A stretch of DNA of 64,000 nucleotides, taken from Jidongwangia harbinensis (GTDB taxonomy: Bacteria; Actinomycetota; Actinomycetes; Mycobacteriales; Micromonosporaceae). This document shows, piece after piece, positions 43,308-52,674 of this stretch. The position numbers and the translations under genes are program-made. The stretch covers positions 56,461 to 120,460 of the forward strand of contig NZ_JAIWNC010000033.1 of the NCBI RefSeq assembly GCF_020216025.1, written 5' to 3'. The notes beneath the pieces were generated by a model. It saw only the letters and a program-made list of their open reading frames with translations. It made no database searches and had not been told where the DNA came from. Position 1 is the stretch's first letter; each line of letters opens with the position of its first letter.

Positions 43308-44698
43308 CCGCACCTCCGGCTCCTCCGATTCGCATCGGAAAGTTCGCCGTCGGGTCCGTCGGCATCCTGGCCGGCGCCACCGGCGTCCTGGAATCGGTGG
43401 TGTCACCGACGCTTCCGCTGCTGCAGCGCGAATTGGGCATCGATCCCTCCCAAGGGGCACTGCTGAGCATCGCGATGCTCATCACCGGCGCCCTCACCGC
43501 GCCCGTCGCCGGCGTCCTCGGTGACCGCTTCGGCGGGAAACGGGTCATGATCTGGCTGATGGTCGTCGTCTGTTTCGGCGGCCTGGTGTCCTCGCTGGCG
43601 CCTAACCTGCCGGTGCTGCTCCTCGGGCAGGCACTCGAGGGCGCGATGGTCGGCGCGATGCCTCTCGCCTTCATCCTGATGCGCAAGCTCCTCCCCGCGG
43701 ACAAGTCCCCGGTGGCCATCGGGGTGGTCAGCGGGTTCTTCGTGGGCGGCGGCATGGTGGGGACGCTGATCGCCGGGCCCATCGCGGAAGGGCTGTCGTG
43801 GCACTGGATGTTCGCGATTCCCACTCTCGGAATCGTCGTGGCGACCGTGTTCGTGCACCGGTCGGTGCCGGACGATCAACCGAGCCGGTCGGACGCCAGG
43901 GTCGACTGGCCGGGTGTCGCGCTCCTGAGTGGCATCGTGCTGACGTTCATGGCCGGGCTCGCGACGGCGCCCGACATGGGCTCTCAGCCACTCCTGCTCG
44001 TCGGCGTCGTCGTCCTCCTGGCCGTCTTCGTGACCGGATGGATAGCCGTCGAACGTCGTGCCGCCTCGCCGATGTTCGATCTGCGGTTGCTGGCGAAGCC
44101 CGCGATCTGGCGGTCCTATGTGGTCACCTTCGGGGTCTGCGTGGGCGCCGCGCTGTCGATCTACCTGGTTACGCAGTTGTTCGACGTGTCCGGCGACGGA
44201 TATGGCTTCGGGGCCAGTTCCACCGACATCGGGCGGTATCTGTTGCCCGCTGCCGTGATGGCGGCGATCAGCGGGCCGCTGGGCGGGTACGGGACGCGGC
44301 GCTTCGGCTCGGCCGCCGTGGTCACCGTCGGAATCGGTCTCATGACGGCCGCGCTGATCGGCCTGGCGTTCGTGCACACCGAGGTGTGGCACCTCATCGT
44401 CGGCAAGGCGCTGATCAGCCTGGCCAACGGCGCCTGCATCACGGCGCTGGTTATCAAGACCGCCACCTCCGTCGATCAGGGCACCACCGGTACCGCCACG
44501 AGCATGGTCCTGGTGATCCGGGTACTCGGCTTCGCCACCGGAGCGCAGATCGGCGGCGCCGTCCTCACCGCCGGCACCCCGGCCGGATCGGACGTCCCGG
44601 CCGAATCGGCCTACGTCACCGCCCTGGTCATCGGAAGCGTCGTCACGGCGCTGTCCCTGCTCGTCATCCGCACCATGAACAAAGGAGCCAAGGCATGA
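43304..44698 (+). CDS. MFS drug/metabolite exporter, DHA2-like
   Basis: A 464-residue transporter with about 12-14 helices. Motif A is GVLGDRFGGKRVMIWL after helix 2, and a motif-C-like FVGGGMVGTLIAGP lies in helix 5, diagnostic of antiporters. The best fit is proton-coupled export. ATG 43304 overlaps the upstream stop and is the only start in the right place. It probably exports the product or a toxic intermediate of the operon. Confidence 0.9.
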   Translation: MTAPPAPPIRIGKFAVGSVGILAGATGVLESVVSPTLPLLQRELGIDPSQGALLSIAMLITGALTAPVAGVLGDRFGGKRVMIWLMVVVCFGGLVSSLAPNLPVLLLGQALEGAMVGAMPLAFILMRKLLPADKSPVAIGVVSGFFVGGGMVGTLIAGPIAEGLSWHWMFAIPTLGIVVATVFVHRSVPDDQPSRSDARVDWPGVALLSGIVLTFMAGLATAPDMGSQPLLLVGVVVLLAVFVTGWIAVERRAASPMFDLRLLAKPAIWRSYVVTFGVCVGAALSIYLVTQLFDVSGDGYGFGASSTDIGRYLLPAAVMAAISGPLGGYGTRRFGSAAVVTVGIGLMTAALIGLAFVHTEVWHLIVGKALISLANGACITALVIKTATSVDQGTTGTATSMVLVIRVLGFATGAQIGGAVLTAGTPAGSDVPAESAYVTALVIGSVVTALSLLVIRTMNKGAKA

Positions 44699-45903
44699 CC
44701 CGCGCGACGAGGGATATCCGTGCCACGCCGAAACGCCGGGTCCTGATATCGGGGGCCAGCGTCGCGGGTCCTGCCCTCGCGTTCTGGCTCAACCGGTACG
44801 GATACGCGGTGACGGTGGTGGAGAAGGCGGGCACCGTTCGCAGCGGTGGCTATCCCATCGACGTACGCGGCACCGCGCTCGAGGTCGTCCGGCGGATGGG
44901 CATCCTCTCCCGGTTGCGGGACGTGCACATCGACCTGCGCCGGCTGAGGTTCCTGGACGAGGACGGCAGCGAGGTGGTGTCGCTCGACCCGCACGCGGTC
45001 ACCGGCGGTGTCGGCGGACAGGACCTGGAGGTACGGCGCGGGGATCTGACCGACGCCCTGTACACGGCGGTCCGGGACGACGTCGAGTTCCTGTTCGACG
45101 ACTCCATCGAGACCCTCGACCAGTCCGGCCACGAGGTCGACGTCACGTTCCGCGGAGGCGGCAGGCGCACGTTCGACATGGTGTTCGGTGCGGACGGCGT
45201 GCACTCGCGTACCCGGGAATTGATCCTCGGTCCCGAACAGCAGTTCCACCGGTATCTCGGCTACTGCTTCGCCGTGTTCACCATGCGCAACACCTTCGGG
45301 CTCGCCCGAGAGACCATCATGTGGAACAGCCCGGGCCGGGCCGCGGCACTGTACGCCGCGGGGGACAACGACGACGTGCACGCCTTCCTGACCTTCGCGC
45401 AGCCGGAACCGCCGTTCGGCGCGTTCGCGAACCCAGCGGCCCGACAGGACCTGATCGCCACGACCTTCGCCGACGCGGGATGGGAGGTCCCGGGCATGCT
45501 GGCAGCCATGCGCGACGCGGACGACGTGTACTTCGACGGGGTAACCCAAATACACCTGCCCCGCTGGTCCAGCGGTCGGGTCGCCCTGGTGGGCGACGCC
45601 GCGTACGCGCCGTCGTTCCTCACCGGACAGGGCACCAGTCTGGCGCTGGCCGGCGCGTACATGCTCGCCAGTTCCCTGGCCGGCCGGGACCACGCCGCCG
45701 GTTTCGCGGCCTACGAACGCGACACCCGTGACTTCGTGACGGTGAACCAGGGGCTCGCCGGCAAGGGCGGCGCCACGCTCTTCCCCACCACGGCCCAGGA
45801 ACTGGAGCAGCGCAACAACAGGCTGCGCGCGCTCAGCTCCATGCCACCCGCGGGAGGACGACCGGCCCATTCGGCCCTCATCCTGCCCGATTTCGAGATC
45901 TAG
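44695..45903 (+). CDS. FAD-dependent monooxygenase
   Basis: A 402-residue flavoprotein hydroxylase of the PHBH/UbiH/TetX type. The FAD motif is near residue 18 (ISGASVAGPALAFWLNRYG, with Ser in place of one Gly of GxGxxG). Two further motifs are FGADGVHSRTREL (DG motif) and LVGDAAYAPSFLTGQGTSLA (GD motif). It probably hydroxylates or oxidises a small substrate with NAD(P)H and O2. It is the last gene of the coupled operon and resembles TetX-like inactivating enzymes in gene neighbourhoods with an MFS pump. Substrate unknown. Confidence 0.92.
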   Translation: MTRATRDIRATPKRRVLISGASVAGPALAFWLNRYGYAVTVVEKAGTVRSGGYPIDVRGTALEVVRRMGILSRLRDVHIDLRRLRFLDEDGSEVVSLDPHAVTGGVGGQDLEVRRGDLTDALYTAVRDDVEFLFDDSIETLDQSGHEVDVTFRGGGRRTFDMVFGADGVHSRTRELILGPEQQFHRYLGYCFAVFTMRNTFGLARETIMWNSPGRAAALYAAGDNDDVHAFLTFAQPEPPFGAFANPAARQDLIATTFADAGWEVPGMLAAMRDADDVYFDGVTQIHLPRWSSGRVALVGDAAYAPSFLTGQGTSLALAGAYMLASSLAGRDHAAGFAAYERDTRDFVTVNQGLAGKGGATLFPTTAQELEQRNNRLRALSSMPPAGGRPAHSALILPDFEI

Positions 45904-46010
45904 AGCGCGGCGGCCCGTACCAGTCGGAATCCGGCCTCGCCCGTCACCACCACACCTAGAACCCTTGTTTACCCCACCGGCCGGTCAGGCCGCGTGACTT
46001 GATCTGTCAC

Positions 46011-46151
46011 CTATCGGTGCAGCAGACCCCCGCGACGTGGGCGCCCTGTCGTGCGCATAGCGACGCGTGCTCTCGCCCCGATCCCGTCGCCGGATCCGGT
46101 GACGATCGCGACTATGCCGTCGAGCCTGCCGTTGCCGACGGTCTCGTTCAT
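46011..46151 (-). pseudogene. N-terminal fragment of a short-chain dehydrogenase
   Basis: ATG 46151 opens MNETVGNGRLDGIVAIVTGS, then GDGIG, the Rossmann start of an SDR (TGxxxGIG). After about 30 residues the frame shifts and stops at 46011. The catalytic Tyr-Lys part is missing. Confidence 0.65.
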
Positions 46152-47692
46152 CGGCGAACGCCGCGCAACAACGGGCGACGCTCCGCGAGCGGATGGGCAT
46201 CATCGGTCGCGCCGAGGGCGGTCACACAGCTGTTGAGGAAGCGCACCTCGATGGTGTCGCCGTGGAATGTGCAGGTCAGGGTGTCCGCGTGGGGCGTCTC
46301 GTAGAAGCGAGCCCGGAATACGAGCGTGTTGTCGTCCGGCCAGGCGACGGCCGTCGACACCGGTGACTCCACGGCCGAGGTCGGGTCGCTGAACAGGTCG
46401 GGTGGTGTGCCCGGCATGTTCGTCGTGCCGTCCAACCACTGTGCAGCGCTGCCACGCAGCACCGTGTCGCCGGTGGAACGCACCATCCGGAAGTGCGCTT
46501 CCTCGCCGTCGAACGTCACCGTCAGGCGTTCTGCCTCGAGTACGTTCGGCTCGAGGGTGAACTCGGCCCCGCCAACGCCCGCGATGAGTGGAGAGGTGGT
46601 GCTTCCCGTCGGCCTCGGAAGTTCTTCACGGGTTGTCCGTACGGATCCTGGTCGGGTGTTGCCGTCGCCGTCGAAGGCGGGCAGGAGCTTTTCCCAGATC
46701 AGATCGAGGAGTCCCTGCCAGTCGGGGCTCTCACTTGTCAGCGCGATCACCGCATCGAGCGCAGGCACCACGATCATGAACTGCGCCAGGGCACCGTCCG
46801 CGCGATAGCTGTCGTTGCGGCCTCGCCAGACCTGGTACCCGTAGCCCTGGTAGTAGTCGCTCGTGAGCCGCAGGTGGTCGAGGTTGGCGTCCGGTGCCGG
46901 CATCCCGGCAAAATCCCAGTCGGCGGGTTGCTGAACCTGGAACGCGCTTGCCTGATCCATCCACTCGGCTGGCAGGAGCTGGACGCCATCGACCATGCCG
47001 CGCTCGAGAAACAGCTGACCAGTCTTCGCGAGGGTTTCCGTCGGCGCGCTCAGGCCCCACCCACCGGTGTTGACGCCCTCGGGGGATTCTGCCCACCGCT
47101 GACCACGCGCGCCCAGCGGCGTGAACAGGCGCGGTTCGAGGTAGTCGACTAGCTTCGACCCTGAGACCGACTGGATGATTGCGGAAAGCATGTAGGTCGC
47201 CGCGGAGTTGTACACGAACCTCGAGCCTGGCGCGTCAGGAACCGGGAGTGCGAGGAACGCCGCGGTCCAGTCCGGCCGCATCATCATTGGCCAGGTCATG
47301 TTGTCCGGATGGCCCGTCGTCATCGTCAGAAGATGCTGCACTCGCATCGCCGCGAGGTTCGGCGACACCGTCTCGGGCAGAAGATTCGGGAAGAAGCTGA
47401 TCACGGGGTCGTCAATGCGAACCGTGCCCTCGGCGACGGCGAATCCGATTGCCAACGTGGCGAACGTCTTGCTGACCGAGTAGAGGTTCTGGGAGGCGTC
47501 AGCGCGGTAGGGGTGCCACCACGCCTCTGCGACGACAGTGCCGTGACGCAGCATCATGAAGCTGTGCGGTTCGCTCCGGCCGGCGAGGGCCATTTCCTCC
47601 CAGGCCGCTATGAAGCCCTCGACCGCGTGTACGGACACGCCCTGTTCGCTGGGTGTGCTCCGCGGAAGAGCGGGGGCAGTCCTGTTCATCAT
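46148..47692 (-). CDS. Beta-lactamase-fold serine hydrolase
   Basis: A 514-residue class C beta-lactamase/esterase family protein. The nucleophile motif is Ser72-x-x-Lys75 (YSVSKTFATL) and the second motif Tyr161-Asn-Ser (FVYNSAATYML), with a late HxG-like element unclear. There is no signal peptide, so it is probably a cytosolic esterase or peptidase. A C-terminal domain of ~120 residues (FTLEPNVLEAERLTVTFDGE) looks like the lipocalin-like domain often found in this group. It starts at ATG 47692 (or 47689) after GAGGA. Four-base contact with the SDR relic shows the old gene order. Confidence 0.9.
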   Translation of the reverse strand: MMNRTAPALPRSTPSEQGVSVHAVEGFIAAWEEMALAGRSEPHSFMMLRHGTVVAEAWWHPYRADASQNLYSVSKTFATLAIGFAVAEGTVRIDDPVISFFPNLLPETVSPNLAAMRVQHLLTMTTGHPDNMTWPMMMRPDWTAAFLALPVPDAPGSRFVYNSAATYMLSAIIQSVSGSKLVDYLEPRLFTPLGARGQRWAESPEGVNTGGWGLSAPTETLAKTGQLFLERGMVDGVQLLPAEWMDQASAFQVQQPADWDFAGMPAPDANLDHLRLTSDYYQGYGYQVWRGRNDSYRADGALAQFMIVVPALDAVIALTSESPDWQGLLDLIWEKLLPAFDGDGNTRPGSVRTTREELPRPTGSTTSPLIAGVGGAEFTLEPNVLEAERLTVTFDGEEAHFRMVRSTGDTVLRGSAAQWLDGTTNMPGTPPDLFSDPTSAVESPVSTAVAWPDDNTLVFRARFYETPHADTLTCTFHGDTIEVRFLNSCVTALGATDDAHPLAERRPLLRGVRR

Positions 47693-47879
47693 CCGTCCTC
47701 TTTCGATCGTGCATGGTGGTTCACCCTGCGGTGTGTCGATGCGTGTGTGAGCCCGCTCGTCGAGGGAATCGTCCCTGAGGGGTCCGACTCGTAGGCGGAC
47801 AGCCACTGCGCCCCGGCTCGTTAGATATCGGGCGAAGGGTTCCGCGACGAGCTGACGCGGAACCGCCTTGTTCACTTCG

Positions 47880-48020
47880 TTGACCGTCCAATGTGGCGTG
47901 CCGCGACGATGAAGATCTCGCGAGAAATCTGCAGGGCGGCGCGGGCGGCGTAGCTGGCGGCTGTGTATCCGGCTGGACCGGAGCCGACGATGATGACGTT
48001 GCGCGGTTCTGAGATGGCGG
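47880..48020 (-). pseudogene. Thioredoxin-reductase N-terminal fragment
   Basis: The minus strand reads ISEPRNVIIVGSGPAGYTAA and SYAARAALQI, the FAD-binding start of thioredoxin reductases (GxGPAGYTAA). It then runs into unrelated sequence and stops. Only about 35 residues survive. Confidence 0.65.
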
Positions 48021-48026
48021 TGCTCC

Positions 48027-48815
48027 CTATTTGACCGGCGTCTGCTCGCCGGCCTCGACGCGGAACGGGTACCGGTTAGTGGCCGGCGGTGTGGGGCAGA
48101 TCGGGAAGTAGTCGCTGAAAGCGAAGGGCAGGTTGACGGCCCGGTTGAAGTCGAGCGTGACGGTGCTGTCCTCGTCCGGGGCGGGGATGTCGAGCGCACG
48201 GCCCGCCGGGTAGGTGGTGTCGCCGCTGGTGGCGTCGGCGAAAACGGTGGCGTATTGCCCGTGCGGGACGATCACCTGCATCTCGTACGTCTGGCCCTGC
48301 AACTGGAAGCGCACGACTCCCGGGGTGAGGTATTCGTGCGAGTTCCAGCCCACCGTGTCCAGGGCGAGTGACCGGGCCGATTTGAACGCTTCGAACTTCC
48401 CCGTGATGACCCAGTCGGAGTTGAATTCGAAGGTGGGCACCCCGTCGAACGTCTGCCGCGCCTCAGCACCCGGGTCGTAGGTGATGACGTGGTAGCCGTC
48501 GCGATAGGTGATGCCGACCTCGATGTCACCAGCGGTGACCCGTTGATCGTCGGGCCCTTCGGCGAGGGCGAACTCCTGAACCGAGGTGATCTCGTTTCCA
48601 TCGAAGGACATGGTCGTGCCGTTGGGCTCGATCAACAGCTTGTCGCCGATCTGCCACCACAGGCCCGGCGTGCCGTCGAATCGGCGGGGGGTGCTGTCGA
48701 GCCAGTTCACCGACGTGGCGGACAGCCAGCCGTGGGGCTGGGATAGCCACTGCTCCCAGCCGCCCCGCCAGGCCTGCCATTCGGTGCGATAGGTCTCGAA
48801 CGCATTGGTGGACAT
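48027..48815 (-). CDS. DUF1684-domain protein
   Basis: A 262-residue cytosolic protein. DUF1684 features are visible: LSATSVNWLD at about 32, TAGDIEVGITYRDGYHVI, and the C-terminal block LDFNRAVNLPFAFSDYFPIC followed by PFRVEAGE. Function is unknown; the fold is mostly beta. It is on the same strand as the serine hydrolase, with the thioredoxin-reductase fragment between. Confidence 0.88.
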   Translation of the reverse strand: MSTNAFETYRTEWQAWRGGWEQWLSQPHGWLSATSVNWLDSTPRRFDGTPGLWWQIGDKLLIEPNGTTMSFDGNEITSVQEFALAEGPDDQRVTAGDIEVGITYRDGYHVITYDPGAEARQTFDGVPTFEFNSDWVITGKFEAFKSARSLALDTVGWNSHEYLTPGVVRFQLQGQTYEMQVIVPHGQYATVFADATSGDTTYPAGRALDIPAPDEDSTVTLDFNRAVNLPFAFSDYFPICPTPPATNRYPFRVEAGEQTPVK

Positions 48816-48852
48816 GTCGTACTCCTTTGTTCGGTGGTGTTCCCGGGGTGTG

Positions 48853-49150
48853 TCACCGGTTGGTGAAGGGACGTGCCCAGACCGCGAACAGCGGCAGCCC
48901 GAGGAAGGGGAAGACGACGGCTAGGGTCAGGGCAGTGGCGATGCCGGATGCCGGATGCCGGTCCGGACGCGGCGGCGGCGATGGTCGACAGCACGGCGAG
49001 CCCTAGGGCGCCGCCGAGTTGCTGCATGGCCTGGTTCAGGCTGGAGGCCGCTCCCACGTGCTCCGGTGGAGCGTTGTGCGTGATCACGGCGGTCAGCGGC
49101 CCGATAGTCAGGCCCGCGCCGAGGCGCAGCAGAACCAGTACGGGAAGCGC
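48853..49150 (-). pseudogene. MFS transporter C-terminal relic
   Basis: The minus strand reads ITHNAPPEHVGAASSLNQAM, QLGGALGLAVLSTIAAAASG and, in another frame, TLAVVFPFLGLPLFAVWARP, ending at 48853. These are the last helices of a DHA2-type drug exporter. The N-terminal three quarters are absent. Confidence 0.65.
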
Positions 49151-49336
49151 GCCTGTTTACTGATGATGGACATCGATCTCTCCTCCTGGTTGCCCGGCCT
49201 CAGCCAGCTACAGGAGTGTCAACAGATTGGTGCCGCAGAACCACGAAAGCTTGCCAACATCGCAAAAAATCGGGTTGAACGGGCGGCCGTGGGGCCGACT
49301 GTGGCGGCGGTCTGTGCCTATGGCGGACGACTGAAG

Positions 49337-49921
49337 TTACGACGTCGCGTGCATGTGAAGGTGTATGCCCTGGCCTTGCTGCCCAAAGATGATCAAAAGT
49401 TCGAGGGATTGGCTCCCCACGTTCGCCATTGCGTGCGGGGCCCAGGTGTCGAACTCGGCGGCCTCTCCAGGCCCCAGGCGGAGGTCTTGGTCGCTCAGAG
49501 CGAGCCGCAACGTGCCGGTGAGCACGTAGATCCACTCTCGGCCTTCGTGCACCTGCAGGTCGAGCCGCTCCGGTGCCCGTGCCGGCACCCGCAGGACCAG
49601 CTTGAACGCGTTGATTCCGCCGGGATCCCTGGACAGCGGAACCCACACTGTGCCGTCACGCGAGACCGGTCGCGGGTAAATACGCGGATCGCCGGTCGCG
49701 GGCGATCCAACCAGTTCGTCGAGTGGTATGCGATACGCCCGGGCGAGCGGCAGCAGGACCTCCAGGGTGGGGCGCCGCCTGCCCGACTCGATCCGGGAAA
49801 GCATGCTGACCGACGTACCCGTCAGTGCAGCAAGCTGCTCCAGCGTACGTCCACGCCGCTTGCGAATAGCACGCAGCCGTGGTCCCACCGAGTTGAGGGC
49901 GGCATAGATGTCGTCGGCCAT
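49337..49921 (-). CDS. XRE-family regulator with cupin domain
   Basis: A 194-residue protein: an XRE helix-turn-helix (about 8-62; LRAIRKRRGRTLEQLAALTG, VSMLSRIESGRRRPTLEVLL) and a C-terminal cupin barrel (about 115-190; LDLQVHEGREWIYVLTGTLR, GPGEAAEFDTWAPHAMANVG). Such regulators sense small metabolites in the cupin and control nearby genes. ATG 49921 is used because GGAG precedes it; the frame opens 13 codons earlier. The deleted MFS gene beside it may once have been its target. Confidence 0.88.
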   Translation of the reverse strand: MADDIYAALNSVGPRLRAIRKRRGRTLEQLAALTGTSVSMLSRIESGRRRPTLEVLLPLARAYRIPLDELVGSPATGDPRIYPRPVSRDGTVWVPLSRDPGGINAFKLVLRVPARAPERLDLQVHEGREWIYVLTGTLRLALSDQDLRLGPGEAAEFDTWAPHAMANVGSQSLELLIIFGQQGQGIHLHMHATS

Positions 49922-50059
49922 GTGGCAATCTCCATGTTCGGTTCCGTCTCCCTCCTCCAACGAAACGGCAGGGCCCGGCTGTCACCGCAGCCGCGACTGA
50001 GCGCAGTTCCTCAGTGGGCGGCCGGTTCGTCGACGATGCCCTGCTTCGCCGTCCACCCA

Positions 50060-50475
50060 GGGATGCCCATCGTGGTGGCCGCCGCGGGCAGCGCCCAGGT
50101 CGGCCGGGGAGGTGCAGACGGCGCCGAGGTAGGTGCCGTACGAACTGCCGGGGTCCGGCTCGGGTGGGCCAGCTCGGCCGACGACGTCCAGAACGAGGTG
50201 ACCTTCGCGCGCATCGACGGCGGCACCCGGGTGACGGTCACGCACGTGATCCCCACGGGCGGGCACGACCGGTGCGGCTCCGCGTGGAGCCGCGTCGTAC
50301 CGAGGTGGTTCGGTGCCTGGTGCGCCAGGCGGAACGACGTGCCCCACCAGCCGGCCGACATCGCCCGGCTGTCCCTCGGCGTGTACTACGCACGGCCGGC
50401 CGCTGCGGCTCGCTGGCTCACCGACGTCTTCGGCTTTCTCGCAGGCGCGTCCCACCATGCGCTGAGCCGGTTCTC
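50060..50475 (+). pseudogene. SRPBCC/glyoxalase fusion relic
   Basis: The frame reads NEVTFARIDGGTRVTVTHVI, the end of an SRPBCC (AHSA1-type) domain, then WFGAWCARRND, then ARLSLGVYYARPAAAARWLT and DVFGF, the start of a glyoxalase/VOC domain. The rest of the VOC domain is lost after about 50445 and no start is found. Confidence 0.5.
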
Positions 50476-50653
50476 AGCGATGCCGGTCGGCACCGTCAAC
50501 GCCGGCTCTGGGTCGTTCTGCGCCGGCTGGGGCAGCGAGAGCCAGGTAGGGGACGCGAAGGATCGGTGGTGAGTACGGTCAGCAGATTGAGGAAATCCAG
50601 CGGGGTCTGCTGACGACGAGAATGCGTACCGCCGGCCCTGCGTCTGCAGGGCA

Positions 50654-51307
50654 TCAGGACGTACGCCGGGCAAGCAGCGTGGAGTCGTGAACATCCATGG
50701 TGACGCCGTCGCGGGTCATCGTTCGCGGCCGCTGCTCGGCCACCAGGACGTCGAAGTCGTCGGGCAGGCCGGCCAGCAGTTCCTCGGCGAGGAACATCGC
50801 TTTGCGGTGGCTCGCCGTCAGGTGGGTGAACGCGTCGGACGGTGCGTGGCCGACGATGAGCAGGTGCCCGCTGTGCGCGACCGCTTCGGCGAGCCGGCGG
50901 GCCACCCCCAGCATTCCGCCGTCCGGCGGGTGCAGGAAGTGGCTGCTGACCAGGTCGTAGGTTCGGCCGCCCGCGGCGAAGGTCCTGGCGTCGACACGCC
51001 ACCAGTCGACGCGTTCGGCGACTCCGGCCTGCTCGGCGTGCCGGGCGGCGCGGACCAGGCCGTTGGTGGAGAAGTCGGCGCCGGTAACAGTCCAGCCCTG
51101 CCGGGCTAGCCAGATCACGTCCCCGCCCTCGCCGCAGCCGACGTCGAGCGCGGTGCCCGGCATCAGCCCGGTCACCTCGGCGACGAGCTGCGTATTGGGT
51201 TTCCCGCTGAAGACCTGCTCGGGGCCGGAGTACCGCTCGTCCCAGCTCGGCGGTTCGAACATGGCGGCAGCCTCATGCTCGGTGAGCTGGTGGCCGTGTC
51301 GACTCAT
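50654..51307 (-). CDS. Class I SAM-dependent methyltransferase
   Basis: A 217-residue enzyme. SAM motif I is ALDVGCGEGGDVIWLARQGW, motif II VTGADFS, followed by an acidic residue in VDARTFA and motif IV YDLVSSHFLH. It starts at ATG 51307. It resembles TehB/thiopurine-type small-molecule methyltransferases, but the substrate pocket cannot be read from sequence. The gene stands alone. Confidence 0.9.
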   Translation of the reverse strand: MSRHGHQLTEHEAAAMFEPPSWDERYSGPEQVFSGKPNTQLVAEVTGLMPGTALDVGCGEGGDVIWLARQGWTVTGADFSTNGLVRAARHAEQAGVAERVDWWRVDARTFAAGGRTYDLVSSHFLHPPDGGMLGVARRLAEAVAHSGHLLIVGHAPSDAFTHLTASHRKAMFLAEELLAGLPDDFDVLVAEQRPRTMTRDGVTMDVHDSTLLARRTS

Positions 51308-51756
51308 CAGGTACTTCCTTCCGAAGCTGTGCCGCGGCAGCCACGGCCGTCAATCGTCGGACGCGTTGTCCTCCCGGCCCACAAGCATCCCGAGCTGTTG
51401 CGAAGGATGACAATGTTTCTTGCCACACTGGCAAGAGGAGCGGGAAGCGGAGCCGGCCGGCGCCGAGATCTCGACGTCCGGGCAACGGCGTTCGGCCTGT
51501 TCACGATGCGATGCCCTACCTGTGCCGACTGCCTGCTGCTGCGGCGGCGGCGAAGACTCACGCGCCCCGGGGCGAGGCCAACGGCGCCGACCCCACGAGA
51601 CACGCGAGGTGCACGTCCTCAGTACGGCGGCTGCGCCGTGGACAGGAACGCGGGGGCCGCCAGGGCATTGGACGCCACCGTCAGGGCGTGCGCGGGTAGC
51701 TGCCACGGAGTGCGCCGGCTGACGGTTCCGGGCCCGCCCTCCCCGGATTAGGCCGT
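51308..51756. other. Gap without a recognisable gene
   Basis: About 450 bases. Frames on both strands are Arg/Pro-rich with no family likeness or ribosome binding site. Confidence 0.4.
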
Positions 51757-52113
51757 CTACTCGGCCAGGTAGCTGCGGTTGACCGCGATTAAGTCGTCGA
51801 GTGCCTGCTGAGCGGCGACGAGGCTCTCGATGGTGGTCGACAACCGGTTGCGTTCGCGCTGCATCGCGACGTGTGCCCGCTGAGCCTTGCGTTTGGTGGG
51901 TTCATCCATGCACGGCACCATCTGGGCGATGGCGCGGCTCGACAGCCCGGCACTCAGGAATGCTTGGATCAGCCCTACTCGTCGCACGTGACCGTCATCG
52001 TAGTGCCGCTGCCCGCTGACGGCCCGCGAGCTAGTCAGCAAGCCCTGCTCCTCGTAGTAACGCAGCGAACGCCGGCTCACCCCGGTACGGCTGGACAGCT
52101 CACCGATCCGCAT
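51757..52113 (-). CDS. MerR-family transcriptional regulator
   Basis: A 118-residue protein: winged helix (1-70; RIGELSSRTGVSRRSLRYYE, RRVGLIQAFLSAGLSSRAIA) and a C-terminal dimer coiled coil (QRERNRLSTTIESLVAAQQA). No metal-binding Cys pair is seen, so it belongs with redox- or ligand-sensing MerR types. ATG 52113 fits the MerR N-terminus; the frame extends upstream without function. It is divergent from the EthD gene across a perfect palindrome. Confidence 0.92.
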   Translation of the reverse strand: MRIGELSSRTGVSRRSLRYYEEQGLLTSSRAVSGQRHYDDGHVRRVGLIQAFLSAGLSSRAIAQMVPCMDEPTKRKAQRAHVAMQRERNRLSTTIESLVAAQQALDDLIAVNRSYLAE

Positions 52114-52151
52114 CGCTTCTCCTGGTGCGCGCTGGGTCACACTCGCTTGCC

Positions 52152-52169
52152 GCTCACATGCATGTGAGC
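52152..52169. promoter_or_regulatory. 18-bp perfect palindrome, probable MerR operator
   Basis: GCTCACATGCATGTGAGC has 9-base arms and no spacer. It lies 38 bases upstream of the MerR start and 81 bases before the EthD gene, where a MerR-type activator would distort the promoter. Confidence 0.7.
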
Positions 52170-52249
52170 TTTTACCGTATCCCCTGCAACGCCTCATCGA
52201 GGCCCCGGCGCCTCCACGCCTCGAGGCACCATTGACCGGAAAGCAGACC

Positions 52250-52585
52250 ATGATCAAGTTCGTATACCTGATCAACCGCCTCGAGGGCATGACTCTCGAG
52301 CAGTTCGTTGACTACCACCGCACCCACCACGCACCCCTGTTCACATCCATCCCAGAAGCGCAGCAGTACGTGAAGCGGTACACCGTGTCGCATCCGGTGC
52401 CCGCCGGCAGCTACCCCACCCCGGCCTTCGACGGCCTGACTGAGATCTGGTTCGACAACTGGGCCGACCACGACGCCTTCTTCGCCTCCAGCAACTACAA
52501 AGAGCTGGTCAACCCCGATGAGGCCAAATTCATCGACCTCAGTACGATCCGCACAATGGTTACCGACGAAAGAGTCGTCGTCTGA
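52250..52585 (+). CDS. EthD-family reductase-like protein
   Basis: A 111-residue dimeric alpha/beta-barrel protein. It shows the EthD start IKFVYLINRLEGMTLEQFVD, the His motif DYHRTHHAPLF, and a late WFDNWADHDAFFASSNY. EthD-like proteins accompany ether- or polyketide-degrading enzymes and some are cyclases or reductases. ATG 52250 is used; a TTG at 52232 lies in frame upstream. It is probably induced by the divergent MerR regulator. Confidence 0.87.
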   Translation: MIKFVYLINRLEGMTLEQFVDYHRTHHAPLFTSIPEAQQYVKRYTVSHPVPAGSYPTPAFDGLTEIWFDNWADHDAFFASSNYKELVNPDEAKFIDLSTIRTMVTDERVVV

Positions 52586-52674
52586 GACACCTACAGTTGC
52601 CCGCAACGTCCTTGATGATTGTCAGCCGAACGCCGCTGACCATCCTTGCGCTTCCGGCTGGATAATCCATCGCC

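Noticed and set aside
49019..50572. 517-codon plus-strand frame
   Set aside because: Runs antisense through the XRE-cupin gene; only its last ~140 codons, a SRPBCC/VOC relic, look like protein.
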